Source: Vicugna pacos (Eukaryota > Chordata > Mammalia > Artiodactyla > Camelidae). From it: a stretch of 64,000 nucleotides of DNA. This document shows positions 1-20,685 of the stretch, piece after piece. The stretch covers positions 4,109,001-4,173,000 of the forward strand of contig NC_133009.1 in NCBI RefSeq assembly GCF_048564905.1. The letters run 5' to 3'. The notes under the pieces are model-generated. The model was given only the letters and a program-made list of their open reading frames with translations, ran no database searches and had not been told where the DNA came from. A program made the position numbers and the translations under genes. Each line of letters opens with the position of its first letter. Position 1 is the stretch's first letter.

Positions 1-507
1 TGTGCCATGCGATGTGGATGGGTATGGTCAACAGAATCCAGGCTTCCCCCTGGGGGCTCAGCTGAATGACCCGAAGGCTTTGCTAACCCTGATGCTTGGC
101 GAGAAGCACAGCACATGTGCCGTAGTCAGAGTCAGACAGAGTCTGGCAGTCAGGGTACCGCATCCACCAGCAGGGAGGGGAGGGAGGGAGGGGGTGCTGA
201 ACCTCAGACAGAGATCTCTGAGCATTCCCTGTGTCTACCTAAATCCAGCCTCTCCCAAAGGCACTGACATAGACTGCTTGCTTTGTGGCCATCGGGGAAA
301 ATGTCCTAATTATAAAAACAGTAAGTGCTTATTCTAAAAAAAAAAAAAAATCTTTTTTACAAAAAGGTAGAATGATGCAAATAAATATCACCCACAATCC
401 CATCAACCAGAGGTAACACCTATAAACACACACACGTTCTTCTAGAACGTTTTTCTATGTAGGACTTCGGGCTAACTGAGGAATGTACTATTATGCCATA
501 TCTAAGG

Positions 508-1090
508 CAGTGGTTTTCAACTTCTGTGTTAAGAACACCTTCAAATACTAATATTCTAGGCACCAAGCTTGAAGGAACTGAAAGACTCAGAACATTAAGC
601 AGACCACTGAAGCAATTTACCAGTGGGCTTGGCACACTATCTCGCCACTTGCTTGGCTGCGGGGCTGTACTCTTATCTGGACGGAGCTGTTAACAGCTCT
701 GACAGCAGGCTTTTTCAAAGAACCCCTTCCCCCACAGGTATCCTTGCACCCACGTTGTTCTTCAACATGGACTTGACACACATCAAGTTAACCTGTATTC
801 TCTACCACGATGCTGACAGGCACTGCCATAGTAAATAATATATACAAAAAATATATATATATATATTACATGCATAAGCACATATGCAAGATATTATGTT
901 TTATAAAATATATAGTTACATATTACATGTTACTTAACATATGGAATATGTGTATAAATATACGTACTACTATATATCTTATTATATGTACATATATATA
1001 TACACATACACAATAAACTTTAAAAATTGATCAAAAACTGATGGCATGTCTCTAAGGGGTGTCCTACAACACCCTAGTTCAAAACTACTG
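508..1090. mobile_element. hAT-type DNA transposon fossil, 583 bp
   Basis: Terminal inverted repeats are visible: CAGTGGTTTTCAAC at the left end and GTTCAAAACTACTG at the right end, matching at 12 of 14 positions. The element is flanked by 8-bp duplications, ATCTAAGG (500-507) and ATCTAGAG (1091-1098), as expected for hAT/Charlie elements. The interior (838-1015) is an AT-rich, microsatellite-like stretch. There is no transposase ORF, so this is a non-autonomous copy. The family name is not certain. Confidence 0.7.
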
Positions 1091-1098
1091 ATCTAGAG

Positions 1099-1289
1099 CA
1101 GTGGTTCTCAGCGGGGGCGATTCTGCCCTCCAGGGAAACAGTTTCGATTGTCACAGCTTGGCAGTGCTGCTGGGATCCAGTGGGCAGAGGCCAGGGAAGC
1201 TGCTGAACACCCTACGGTGCACAAGGCAGCCCCCACCGCACAGAATTAACCAGCCAAAATGTCAACCATGCACAGGTTGAGAAGTTGTG
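1099..1289. mobile_element. MER5A-like hAT non-autonomous transposon
   Basis: This 191-bp element starts CAGTGGTTCTCAGC and ends with TTGAGAAGTTGTG. Its interior (GGGGGCGATTCTGCC, then GTGGGCAGAGGCCAGGGA, then CAGAATTAACCAGCCAAAATG) matches my memory of the ~189-bp MER5A consensus. It is flanked by ATCTAGAG (1091-1098) and CTCTAGAG (1290-1297), an 8-bp duplication with one mismatch. It sits immediately next to the preceding hAT copy and shares its target site. Confidence 0.85.
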
Positions 1290-1502
1290 CTCTAGAGGAC
1301 AGACAAGAAGAACTTATGGTAAGAAGCACTCCAGTGTTCAAGTATAAAATTCAATCCACGTAGAAGCCACAGATCGGTATCTGGTTTCCCTGTGAACAGA
1401 GGCCTGGATTGTCAGAAGGAAGTCTAGGGACAGAGGGAGAAAGACTCTTTCCTCGAACGAGAGCCCTGACTCAGGCCCTTCAAACCTCGGCCTTCAACCT
1501 TA

Positions 1503-10508
<9,006 letters not shown>

Positions 10509-10531
10509 GGCAGCTCTTGTTCAGGGGATGT

Positions 10532-11611
10532 CTGAAAAGGACAAAAGGGGTGTAAGGAAGGGAAGGAAGGAGACATCCCTCAAAACCCTAAAGAGGATCA
10601 GCAAGGTATAAGTGAAAGAACCCTAGGCCAAGAGTCAAGTCCAGCCCTCTTTCTCCCAGCTAACAGCTACATGCCCTAGGATAAAGTTATGACTGTCCCT
10701 GGCCCTCTGTTTCCCCATCTATAAAGACCTACACCAGAACCTTGCACGTATAATGCTGACATAGGAGTTTACATTCGCATAAATCATCTCCTTCAGTCCT
10801 TCCAATAATCCTGTAATAAAACACATTTGGCTACCATTATTACGTCTCCCCATTTCACAGACTGAAAAACTGAGGTTAATCAAATTAAGTTAGTTCCTGA
10901 CCTCAGATTCCAGTTTAAGAATCTGGGGACAGTGGTGGCAGCAATTAGAGGTGGAGTGGCCTGCGAACAGATCAAGTCCATTATCATCAAGTAACTGCAG
11001 TCCAATGGTAGGATTCAGTCCTGACAAAAATGAGAAGTGGGAAAATCTCAAACATGTCTCCTGAAGGAAAAATTGTAACTGAACCCGGAGACAGCCCTAT
11101 CACGTCATCATTTCTCCACTGGTGCTCTCATTCTCAAGCCCTTGTCCGCACCTTCTCCCCATCTGTGCCCTAGGAAGCAGCCTATGGAAGAAACACTGGG
11201 GAGCAAAGAGGCGGTAAATAGCTTCCCCAAGGTCACCTGCAGAGTGAGGGATAAGTCCTGACCTGAACTGGGGCAGGAGAGCCCAGAGTCCACTCAGCAA
11301 AACCTGACAAGGGACTCGTGAGGAAGGAAGGTCCTACTGTTTCAAGGACCTTGCACGGTTCTTCCACAGACCACACAAATCCTCTAACCGAGGCTTCAGC
11401 TGCGGCTCCGGGTCCCTAAACGTCCGCACTCTGGGCGATGCCCGGGGGCCCGCGCTTCCCCTAAACAACGAGGCTTCATCTTCCCCCACCTCATTAGGGT
11501 GCACGCAACCTCCCTCCTCTCTCCCGCCTAGATCCTACAAGGCGCTGTACAGCTGTCGCTCGCCCCAGGATCCCTCCTAAGAGCCCTTCCGGCTGTGGCC
11601 CCAGCACCTAC
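10532..11611. other. PFKFB2: PFKFB2 first intron with two MIR fragments
   Basis: A 1.08-kb intron between the probable non-coding exon and the ATG exon. A plus-strand MIR fragment (about 10630-10730: CAGCTAACAGCTACATGCC, CTCTGTTTCCCCATCTATAA) is followed by a minus-strand one (about 10755-10920). The right end (11340-11611) is GC-rich and belongs to the promoter CpG region. Confidence 0.7.
10755..10920 (-). repeat. MIR SINE
   Basis: The reverse-complement MIR sequence CCTTCCAATAATCCTGTAAT, then CCATTTCACAGACTGAAAAA and CTGAGGTTAATCAAATTAAG. Diverged. Confidence 0.65.
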
Positions 11612-11690
11612 CCGATAAAGCAGCAGACCGGAGGCAACCGACTGCGGCCGGGGTCCGGCACACCAGTCCCCGGCGAATCACGTGCCCCTG
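11612..11690 (-). other. PFKFB2: PFKFB2 probable non-coding first exon
   Basis: A consensus donor (ATCGG then GTAGGT on the minus strand) at 11612/11611 sits at the edge of a CpG-rich block, about 1.1 kb upstream of the ATG exon. The donor is seen in the sequence. The exon itself, and its right end of about 11690, are inferred. Confidence 0.5.
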
Positions 11691-11896
11691 CCTGGCTCCG
11701 CCCACTCCCGCGCTTGTCCTCACCTGGGGAGAATCATCCACCAATCGAGCGCCCGCGGGCTCCAGGGGGCGGGGCTGAAATCGGAATCGCTGACGCTAGC
11801 GCCTAAAGGAGGCTGGAGCTGTGGAGGTTGGTTGCATCGTTGCTTGGCAACTAAAGGGCTGGGGGCGGGGTTTATAGAAAGCGTCACTTTCTCATA

Positions 11897-11908
11897 CTCT
11901 CGCGAGAG
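11897..11908. promoter_or_regulatory. TCTCGCGAGA palindrome
   Basis: The 12-bp perfect palindrome CTCTCGCGAGAG contains the known CpG-promoter motif TCTCGCGAGA, bound by BANP. It is near the right edge of the PFKFB2 CpG block, facing YOD1. Confidence 0.85.
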
Positions 11909-11935
11909 AGAACTAGTAGCCGTCTAGAGAGGGTG

Positions 11936-13440
11936 TGACTTTTTGGTAACCGGAAAAAAACGTTGTGGAGATTAACGCTTTCCTCCCTGAATTCCAGCGG
12001 AACGTCGTTAGAGCCATAAATTGGAACGTTAAGCGTTAGAAGGTGCTTTGCTAGAGTAAACTATAACAGTACTTAAGCTGGTTACATCTTAGGGTGTTTG
12101 CATATTCTTCCCTTAGGTTAGGCACTGTAAACTAAGAAAATCAACTACTCTCACCACTGAACCAGGAGCTTCCCTAGACCCACGCACATACTGCAGTGGA
12201 CTTACCACCTTACTCATTCTCCCTCCTACCACCCGCGCTGTACCGTCTGTTCTGGTCATCTTGAAGAACCAAAGAGGAAAATTGCGCCGGGAGAAAACTG
12301 GGTCATGAAAGGTGTGAAAAGACGCAGTTTCCATAGAACTTATTCAGAGGTAGAGGCTTTTACAGTGTAGACGAGTTTGCACGTTTCAAATGAACTGTTC
12401 ACAGTTGCCCCCAGGCCCGTTTGATGCTTGATTCTGTTGAGAAACCTCCTCTACGCAGGGAAGACCTTGCTGCTCTAGATACAGGATAGAAAAAGAACAA
12501 TGAGTATGAATTTCTTGGAAGAAAGAGAAATTTAGAGATATTTTTACTCCTCTTTCACCAGGGGATTAAATTCATCCTTTATAACAACGCAAATAGTATT
12601 TTCTCTTTGAAGCTTTTTACAACTCCCAGTATGTTATGGTTGCCCTCTCTGTGCCTGTACAACTGCTTTATCCATTCAGCAAGTTTTTACTGAGAATTTA
12701 TTCGCGAAGCACAGTCCTTCATTCTAGGGATACAGGGCTGAAATCAGTCACATAATCTAGCATTATTAAGTTGCTGTGAACTTCAATGGTTATGTGTCCT
12801 TTCCACTCCACCCTCTCTCCCGATTACGTAAGTACTTTGCCATACTAAAGGCAGGAATGTAGTCGTCTTGGTATTTGTATACCTAGAGCCTGAACTGGAA
12901 TCTGGATGACACACGTTAGTCCTCTTCATTCCTCTTCAGTATACTGCCACCACCTCCTGAATGTAGCAGTTGCCCTTGGCCCAGATGCTGACATCATACT
13001 GCGCTTTCTGAATGTGGCAAATGGAAGTTTTCAAGTTACAGTCTTACGGAGGTGGAAAGGCCAGTCGCCCGGCCCCCTTAACCTCAATGAGTCAATGTTT
13101 GCTGCAGCGGTGAGTCTAGTCACGAGTATCTGCTTGTTTCTGGCAGGTCCTTTGACTCACTGACCATTCTTGGCATTCGTTTGCGTTCCGAACTATGATT
13201 CTGTTTCTCCCGGTGTAATTTGGAAGCTTCAATTTAATAATTTCCGACCTAAATGCAAGGTTACATTCCAATGTATTCGATTCAGCAACTCCTTCCCCCG
13301 CCTTCTTCCCTTGAGCATATATGCTGCCGACGCAGAGGGCACCTCACTCGCTCTACAGGTAGCAAGACCAGTCGCACTACAGGAATACGAATAAATCTTC
13401 ATCCTTTGCCTCCGGAAGCCGAGCGGCTGGGAATTGGTTG
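11936..13440. other. Intergenic region between divergent PFKFB2 and YOD1
   Basis: No exon is recognised. A small L2-like fragment (about 12665-12745, AACCATTCAG-type 'ATTCAGCAAGTTTTTACTGAG') is present. Otherwise this is unique sequence of moderate GC. An alternative upstream YOD1 first exon could lie here but I cannot show one. Confidence 0.6.
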
Positions 13441-13515
13441 TCACTTTAAGACCGTGTTGAGATAGAAACTGCACCAGAATATCGCGAGAACTGTGACAGC
13501 CAGTGACTTCTCGCG
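13425..13515 (+). promoter_or_regulatory. YOD1: YOD1 core promoter with TCGCGAGA motifs
   Basis: Two copies of the CGCGA core motif lie just before the start codon: TCGCGAGA at 13482-13489 and TCTCGCGA at 13509-13516, the second sharing its last base with the ATG. An inverted CCAAT (ATTGG) is at about 13432-13436. There is no TATA box. The transcription start must lie close upstream because the coding sequence follows at once. Confidence 0.65.
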
Positions 13516-13858
13516 ATGTTTGGCCCGGCAAAGGGTGGCCATTTTGGAGTCCGTCCGGCGGCTGGTTTCCCCGGCGGCGTATGTCAGCCTGCTGCCGGGA
13601 CCAAAACTGGCTCCGCGGGTGTCTGGCCTGTGGGCGGCTGGACCGACACGATGTGGCGGCTCCGCTGCAAGGCCAAGGATGGCACCCATGTCTTGCAGGG
13701 GTTGTGCAGCCGGACCCGGGTGCGGGAACTCCAGGGCCAAATTGCCGCCATCACCGGGATTGCTCCCGGCTCTCAGCGAATCCTCGTCGGATACCCGCCC
13801 GAGTGCCTGGATCTCAACAACGAGGATACAGTTCTGGGGGATTTGCCCATCCAGTCAG
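13516..13858 (+). CDS. YOD1: YOD1 exon 1 coding part (residues 1-114)
   Basis: GC-rich coding sequence of the Gly/Ala/Pro-rich N-tail and UBX-like domain, ending DLPIQS plus one base. The donor is GTAAGG. Confidence 0.97.
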
Positions 13859-15572
13859 GTAAGGGAGCCGAGGCTGGGGCTAGGCAGAGTCCTGGGAGGA
13901 CGCAGAGGGGCGTGGGGAAGAACAGAGATAGTCGGCGCAAGGTGGCTGTGGGGCGGCTGGGGGCTTTGAGGACAAGGCTAGGATAGGTTACAAAACAGAG
14001 AACTCTGACGGAGGCCGGGGCGAGTGTCCAGCAACGATTACTTGACTTTATCTATGGTTAGAAGAGACCGGGAGGGCCCAAGTTGTGTGAGAAGCCGAAG
14101 GCTTGGAGTCTCCTTTCCTCGGTCCGCTTTTTGGTCTGTTTGGAAAACATCTCATTCATTTTGTTTTCCCTCTGCGTCCACAAAACTATTTTAAAGGAGG
14201 GAGGGGGTCGCTTGTTTTTTCTGTCCTGATGGCTCTTTTCTCCTGTATCAGTGAGAAGAAAACAGCAGTTCTGAAGGATATAGGATACTTTTTTTTTTTT
14301 GCTTTCCTGGTTCATTTTTGCGATCACCCCCATTTATATTTTGACAGATGTACTTGTTTTAGAGTTTGCTTTGACACACCCACTAAGGCCCTTTGAAGTT
14401 CTAAACAACGGCAGTTATTTCTGTCCAGTATTAAAACTTGAACAGCAATACTGGTAATTAAAAGCTTTCCACTGTTGCATCAAGGATCTTGTAAACACTA
14501 AACAGGGTAGATACGTTAAGTTTCCGAAGGACGAGAACCCCCTAGTGGCCTAGTCTATGATAAACACCTTTTGGAAGATGTGTGCTTTTAAACTGCAGAG
14601 AGCAAGCATAAGAAAATTTTGTTCTTGAAATGTATTTTTTTAAGTGTATAACCCAGGCCCCTTTACTGAATTAGGTGCAACCCAAAGCATTTTTCTCTTT
14701 GTTCTGTTTTCATCTTTATGAAAATTCAGATGAAAAGCTGTATTTTCCCTAGTAACTCCAGCTTATACTTTAACTCCTTTGGTTTGTATTTTACAGACTT
14801 GGTTAGTGAACACTCAGTTTCAACTATAATTTTTCTGCAGTTCTGGATTTGTTTTTTTTTTTTGACAGGCGACATGCTGATCGTTGAAGAAGACCAAACC
14901 AGGCCCAAAACGTCACCTACATTTACAAAACTTGGTGCTCCTAGCTACATCAGGGAAACTTTGCCTGTGCTTACCAGAACGGCGGTCCCAGCAGACAACT
15001 CTTGCCTTTTTACCAGTGTGTACTATGTTGTTGAAGGAGGAGTTTTGAATCCAGCTTGTGCCCCTGAGATGAGACGTCTCATAGCACAGATTGTAGCAAG
15101 TGATCCAGTCTTGTACAGCGAGGCGATACTGGGAAAAACAAATCAAGAGTACTGTGACTGGATCAAAAGGGATGATACTTGGGGTGGGGCTATTGAGATA
15201 TCAATTTTGTCTAAATTTTATCAATGCGAAATATGTGTGGTAGATACACAGACAGTAAGAATTGATCGTTTTGGGGAAGATGCAGGATATACCAAAAGGG
15301 TCCTGCTTATTTATGATGGAATCCACTACGATCCCCTTCAGCGTGTCTTCCCTGACCCAAACACCCCTCCTCTGACCATTTTCTCCTCTAATGATGATAT
15401 TGTTCTTGTACAAGCACTGGAATTAGCAGATGAAGCTAGAAGCAAGAGACAGTTTACTGATGTCAACCGCTTCACCCTGAGATGCATGGTATGTCAGAAA
15501 GGATTAATTGGACAAGCAGAAGCAAGGGACCATGCCAAGGAGACAGGCCATACCAACTTTGGAGAAGTGTGA
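13516..15572 (+). CDS. YOD1: YOD1, OTU-family deubiquitinase (complete, 2 exons)
   Basis: Join 13516-13858 and 14869-15572; 1,047 nt, 348 residues and a TGA, the same length as human YOD1. This cysteine protease removes ubiquitin chains and works with p97/VCP in ER-associated degradation. Visible parts are an N-terminal UBX-like region (about 46-125, [18 protein letters not shown] onwards), an OTU catalytic domain (about 149-275) with the nucleophile in PADNSCLF (Cys 160, Asp 157) and the catalytic His in YDGIHYD (about 267 by my count), and a C-terminal C2H2 zinc finger (Cys 320, Cys 323, His 336, His 342) ending TNFGEV. The [15 protein letters not shown] matches the family start. The gene is divergent from PFKFB2. 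No defects are seen; codon split G|GC at the junction keeps frame. Confidence 0.98.
13859..14868. other. YOD1: YOD1 intron
   Basis: The single 1,010-bp intron within the coding region, GTAAGG...TTGACAG, with a T-rich polypyrimidine tract before the acceptor. No repeat is recognised in it. Confidence 0.9.
14869..15572 (+). CDS. YOD1: YOD1 exon 2 coding part (residues 115-348)
   Basis: Starts (G)[16 protein letters not shown] and holds the whole OTU domain and the C2H2 finger. The open frame continues upstream into the intron (to 14718), which is fortuitous; the TTTGACAG acceptor at 14868 is the real boundary. Confidence 0.98.
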
Positions 15573-15599
15573 TCCATGCATGATGAGGATTGAAGCCTA

Positions 15600-15607
15600 C
15601 TACCTCA
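15600..15607 (+). promoter_or_regulatory. YOD1: let-7 8mer seed match in YOD1 3' UTR
   Basis: CTACCTC followed by A, 28 bases after the stop codon. It is a full complement to let-7 positions 2-8 with the A opposite position 1. A second 7mer is at 16858-16864. Confidence 0.7.
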
Positions 15608-15634
15608 CAGATCCAGAAGGCTCTGGGTTTTCCA

Positions 15635-15642
15635 ATAAGCTA
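15635..15642 (+). promoter_or_regulatory. YOD1: miR-21 8mer seed match in YOD1 3' UTR
   Basis: ATAAGCT followed by A, complementary to miR-21-5p positions 2-8. A second 7mer-m8 match is at 20172-20178 near the distal end of the UTR. From memory, YOD1 is an experimentally reported miR-21 target. Confidence 0.7.
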
Positions 15643-18600
15643 TTTGTAACCCTAAAGAACAAAAGAACACGATGCTTGAACCATCCTTTTAACCTAAAAC
15701 CACTAAGAAACTGAATTCCTTGTTAAGATTAAAATTAGTGTGCAAGTTTACAGATGTGTGTCTACAGTGGTGATACATGCCCTCTTTTTGCTGGGGTGAC
15801 AGAACAGGTGGTCCTTGCTACCTACCTACTGACACGAACCTGAAGATTGAGTTGTAGTATTATAAACTAGCACCCGGCAGCATTCACTTGGAGAAGAAAG
15901 CAGCTTCCTATTTTGGGTAATGCAGAAGGCCTTGGGTGAGGCCACTGGACATAAACCACGGTGTCTCCAGTAATTGAGTCCTTTTAAAAACTCTGAGTTA
16001 GTAGTCTTTAAATTATGAATGGATTCCTCAAATGAAGATACTCAGAATTGTCAAAGCTGGTTTCATACTGCAGTTTGGTAGACTTTGTGAACGTGTACTT
16101 CACCAGCTACAAGTACAGAACAAGCAGTTTTCACAGGGGTGAGTCTAGCCCTTGAGAATGTTACCTAAAAGCAGGAGTTGGCAGTGCCCACATTAGGGCT
16201 TCTAGTGTATAAAAGTAGAATGTAAGAGGGAAAAGGTGCCTGAGCAGCTTACTGAAGCTTTAAAAGACCATTGGCCTCTTGTTTTAATGCAGCTCGTGTA
16301 TTCATCTTTGTCACATTGCATAAAACTTTAAAATTAAGCGGGATATGTTTTTTTCATTGAAGTTCTTCAAAATTTTAGTGCTCGATTTTTGCCTTTTTAC
16401 CTAAAGATTCATCTGGAGATATTTAATTTCCTCAAATTTGTTAAGAGCACTTCTTCCAACTCCCCCCAAAATTTTCATGTCAAGTGATAACACTATGCTT
16501 TGGTTTGGTTTTTGTGAGCTCCTTTGCTTCCCTAAACAGTGTGTGTTTTCATGCGAGCCTTATCCCACACTAATGCTCTTTTAAAAAATTTCATGTTTCT
16601 GCAAACTAGCACTTTGCTTATCCACAATCTTTTACTTTGACTTTTGCGGAGTTTTAAAGTAATGGGGATAATAATACTGAATGAATTTGTTTCACTTCCA
16701 AAAGATGACAATTTTTAAATCCTTGCCTTATTCCGCTTTCTCAGAATTCTGCTTCTTCCTAATAATTAGATGCGTAGCCATTTGCTTGGTGGGCTAATCC
16801 ACAAGGCACACCCTCTAAAACTTAGCTTCACTCTGAGATCTTCCAGATAAAAGTTTTCTACCTCTTTTCTTAATTCTTCTGAAGATCAGGGATGCTAAAT
16901 TATAATGTGTTATGTATCATCTCACATAATGTGAAAAGGCTTAATGTTGTGAAGTTTTGTTATCTTGGTCTCATTTTTTAATTAAGTGTCTCACTTAGAA
17001 AACCAGTGGTGTACTTTAAAGCTCTTACGTCTGTTTTAGCGTACCTCTTGGCAGGTGTTTTAAAATTGAAATTCACTTCTAGCACTTTCACTTGGTGGAG
17101 GTGGCCATATAAAATTAAGGAACATGAAACAATTTAGGGGGAAGTATCTTTAAGGAGCAATTCACGAATTATGCTTGAAATCATTAGATAACATTTCCTG
17201 AGTACCTTTTGTATGGACAGCTCTTTGCATTAAGGTGTTATAGTCAGTATAACTCAAAAGTGTTTAATTTTCTATTTTACTGAGCCTTAAAAATAGCATT
17301 TGTGAGCTTGTGATACTTAATGTTTGGCAATCATAATATGTACAGAAGAACATGATTGAAAATCTCGTTGTAGCTGTCATCTGGTCTAAAGGATTTTGTA
17401 TCTCTTATTTCCCCCAGAAAATATTAAATTTAAAGCTGTAAGTTAAGAGTATACCACTGGGTAACAGCCATCAATTTGAGCTTTATGCATCATTATTCAT
17501 AAACCTTGCCTTCCTTTTTTAAGTATTTCAGGGGCCAAACTTGATATTTGCTTACTGGAATTTTAGTGATGTCTATTCATGCAACAAATATTTATTGAGT
17601 AATTTATAATTTACCAGGCATATATTGATGTGTTTCCCAACATAAATTTCTGTCACTTTAAAATTGAGAATACTTTATCTACATTTGATTTTAATTTAAC
17701 AAATGGAAGGAAGTACAACCTGATATTTTATAAAATTAAAACTCATTTTAAGTGTTTTTGTTTGCATATTTAAGCTTATGCTGTGATAACAAGTGTCAGA
17801 CATTTATTCAGGAGATCTTGTTTTATTTCTAATTTACATATTAACTAGGTTGTGCATTCCTCAGTTAATCACTGATAGATCACTCTCAATAATGACTTTT
17901 TAACTTAATCATCTGCTGAAATTCAGCACTAGGATTTTAATGTTTTGATCATGGGAAATTCAAGATGAAGCACTATTTGCAGACCATTTGATTTAATTAT
18001 TGGGAATTAAAAACCTAAACGTACTTATTGTGAACTCAAGCTTCTAAGCCTCAAAAGAACTTAAAGATTTTTTTAATTGCACTTATTATACTCTGGAAAT
18101 TAATTTATTAGTGTATGTAAATTCTAATCTTGAGAATTTTGTAAACCTTGCAGCAGGATTAAAATGAATTTTTTCTTAAATTTGCACTTGAGCAGAGTGA
18201 AACCCTTCTTCCTATTCATTCAGTTTTTGACTGCCATACAAGAGTTTGTTTTCTTTTTTTAATTAAAATAAGGATAGTTTACATTAGTAGCAGAATGACT
18301 GAAGATTGTGCTTTCCGATCCCCTACTCTTCCCTTCCCTTACTCTTCTTTCCCTTAGCCGTCTTTGGATTTGTAGATTAGATACAGGGCCATCAAGATAC
18401 ACTTCTGGATAGAGTGATTTCAGAAGTTCAAATGTATCTCTCTGGGAATTTTGTGATATGATAGCCCTGTGAAGACATCAGTGTGGTACATCTTCTGTGA
18501 ATGGTTCATGGTTGATTTCTTAATTGATTCCCATGGATGGATAATGAGCACAGTCATGTGGTATCTTGGAAAGTTTGGGGGCTGGTCAGCTTGACCCTGT

Positions 18601-20679
18601 TGACAAAAACTAATACAGTCACGCCACTTGATTATTCCATGAAGTTCAATTCCCAGCAAAGTCATAATCAGGAATGAATTAACGCTGTATTACTTACCTA
18701 TACATGCCTCTAAATACCCAGACCTAACTTGCATTTGTAGCTTATTCTTTCCATCTTGTGTAGGCATTAAAACATGAATGTTGCAAGTTATCCTAACTGA
18801 ACAGTTTTCTATGTCCTTTTTGAAAAAGTTGAATGGGGAGTATACAGAATTAGCAGAGTGATTTTTTTTTCTTTATGAATCAGGTGGCCTTCCTAAATTT
18901 TCATATATTAAGATTTTTATGTTCTTTCATGTGTTGAGAACATGCTTTTGTTATTGTTTGCAGCACTTTAAAAATATGAAATAAAAGTTTACATGTCAGC
19001 CCTCTCCAGGGATCTTATCCAAGATATTAAAATGTAACTCTTGAGTTGCTAACAGTCAGCTCTTCTAAATCAACAGTTACCATCAGTGTATAGTGTATCC
19101 AGTGATACAATATGCTGGTGTTTGGTAACAGTAGAACTCGATTTCAGTAACTTAGAAGCACGCTTTGTCCCTAGCTTTCAAAATGTTACTTATTTCTGTA
19201 ATGTGATTGTTTATTATTCATTGTACAATGCGGTATTCAGATTTGTCCTTGTAGCACAAAGATGACTACTACAATTTTTAAAAGATTAGATCCTTAAAAC
19301 TCTTTATTGTTTCTAAGCAAACTTATTTTAAGGGAGCTGATTTTTGAGTCAGAGGTTTTAAAAGTATCACGTATACGCAACATTTTTAAGTATAAAGTGA
19401 AACACTTGATTTGAATAAGCAAGTTTATTAACTAAAGATGTTTTCTTCTAAGAGTTGAGATATTTCAGCCAACTTAAAAATATTATTAAGACTTCCCTGA
19501 CTGAAAGGGTGTTTTTTTTTCCATCTTCTCCAAAACTTAGCTGACATTTTGTTTACAGTGCTATGAATATTTGACTTTGAAGAAATTATTACATTGATAC
19601 AGAATTGTGGGGTGCTGATTTGGGTCTTGGCTGATAGAGTTTAGAGATTGATAACCCTACTGTTTTAGAGTAAAGGGAGATAGGGGCCAGAAAATGAAGT
19701 ACCACGTAAACAAAAGAGATCCTCAAATGAGTGCATTCCTAATCCTGAATTTTGCTTTTCAAAAAAATTTTTAAGCAATGCCTTTGTGTCACCTTAACCC
19801 CCCTTGCCCATTTCTTGGCATAGAATGTAGCAAGGCCACAACTGAAAAGCTTGTCAGTAAAATATAAAACCACAAATATAAGCATTTTGCTATGATGCCT
19901 TTTTATACTTGTTTTTAAAATTACAAACCTACATCTAGAAGTTTAGGGATTACAAACCTACATTAGAAGCTTAGGGATAGTGAAGATATGATTTAGTTAA
20001 GCTATAAGTAAATAAATTAACTTAAGAAAGGTTTACAATTTCTACTAAGATTACATGAGCCTGACTTCGTAACTAGTATAGGATACTTGGTTAGCTATAG
20101 CCTATAATTTGCTTAAAAGGACCAGGGCACCTTCTTGTCAGTTTCCCAGTTCACCTTGGTGCCATCGTGACATAAGCTGTTTACAGGAAATATAATTTCC
20201 TTAGTGAAGAGTAATTTTTTTTTCCTTTAAAAGGGTGTTGAATTAACCTTAAAATATAGCTTGTCAAAAGGAATAGGGGGTAACAGTAGTCCTATATTTC
20301 CTGTGTTAATGCAATAGAGGTTGAAATTCCTGGAGCAAAAAGAAACCCACCAAACCATCAAATTTAGAGCTTTAAAATATGACTTGAAAAGTAGTAAGGA
20401 AGGACAAAACAGAACCAAGTTCTGTTTCTCTTGGTGTAAGAAACTATTTTTTCCTTAATGAAAATGGACAGTGCTTTCTTGTTTTAAAAATATTCCTTTG
20501 TTTATTTGCCATCATTTTTTCAAAGTTAGTGCACTGCTGCTACCTGGGAGATGTCTAATTTCATTTTGTACAACTCTTATGTGATTTTGCCTTTGTCATT
20601 AAGATGCATTGATTTTATTTATGAGGTGTATAATTTTAAATACCTAAATGCTATTGTATGAAGTGACTTGTTTTGAAGG

Positions 20680-20685
20680 AATAAA
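20680..20685 (+). terminator. YOD1: YOD1 distal poly(A) signal
   Basis: Canonical AATAAA with a GT-rich downstream element about 15-25 bases later. It is the last such signal before the sequence changes to intergenic DNA. Confidence 0.7.

Larger units (their letters stand above)
11340..11935. promoter_or_regulatory. PFKFB2: CpG-rich promoter of PFKFB2
   Basis: This CpG-dense block surrounds the probable first exon. It contains an E-box CACGTG (11679-11684), a CCAAT box in CCACCAATCGAG (about 11739-11750), GC boxes (GGGGGCGGGGC near 11764 and 11859), and a full palindrome CTCTCGCGAGAG at 11897-11908. No TATA box is evident. This is typical of a mammalian CpG-island promoter. Direction and start sites are inferred from the gene. 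Confidence 0.65.

Noticed and set aside
1-337. Possible further PFKFB2 exon or plus-strand gene at the left edge
   Set aside because: The minus strand shows none of the expected next-exon motifs, and the plus-strand open frame has no recognisable features.
13493-13969. Overlapping open frames in other phases across YOD1 exon 1
   Set aside because: They are shadows of the GC-rich coding exon; only the frame starting at 13516 matches the YOD1 family.
14718-14868. Upstream extension of the second YOD1 open frame
   Set aside because: It is intronic. The polypyrimidine tract and TTTGACAG acceptor at 14868, plus the family alignment, place the exon start there.
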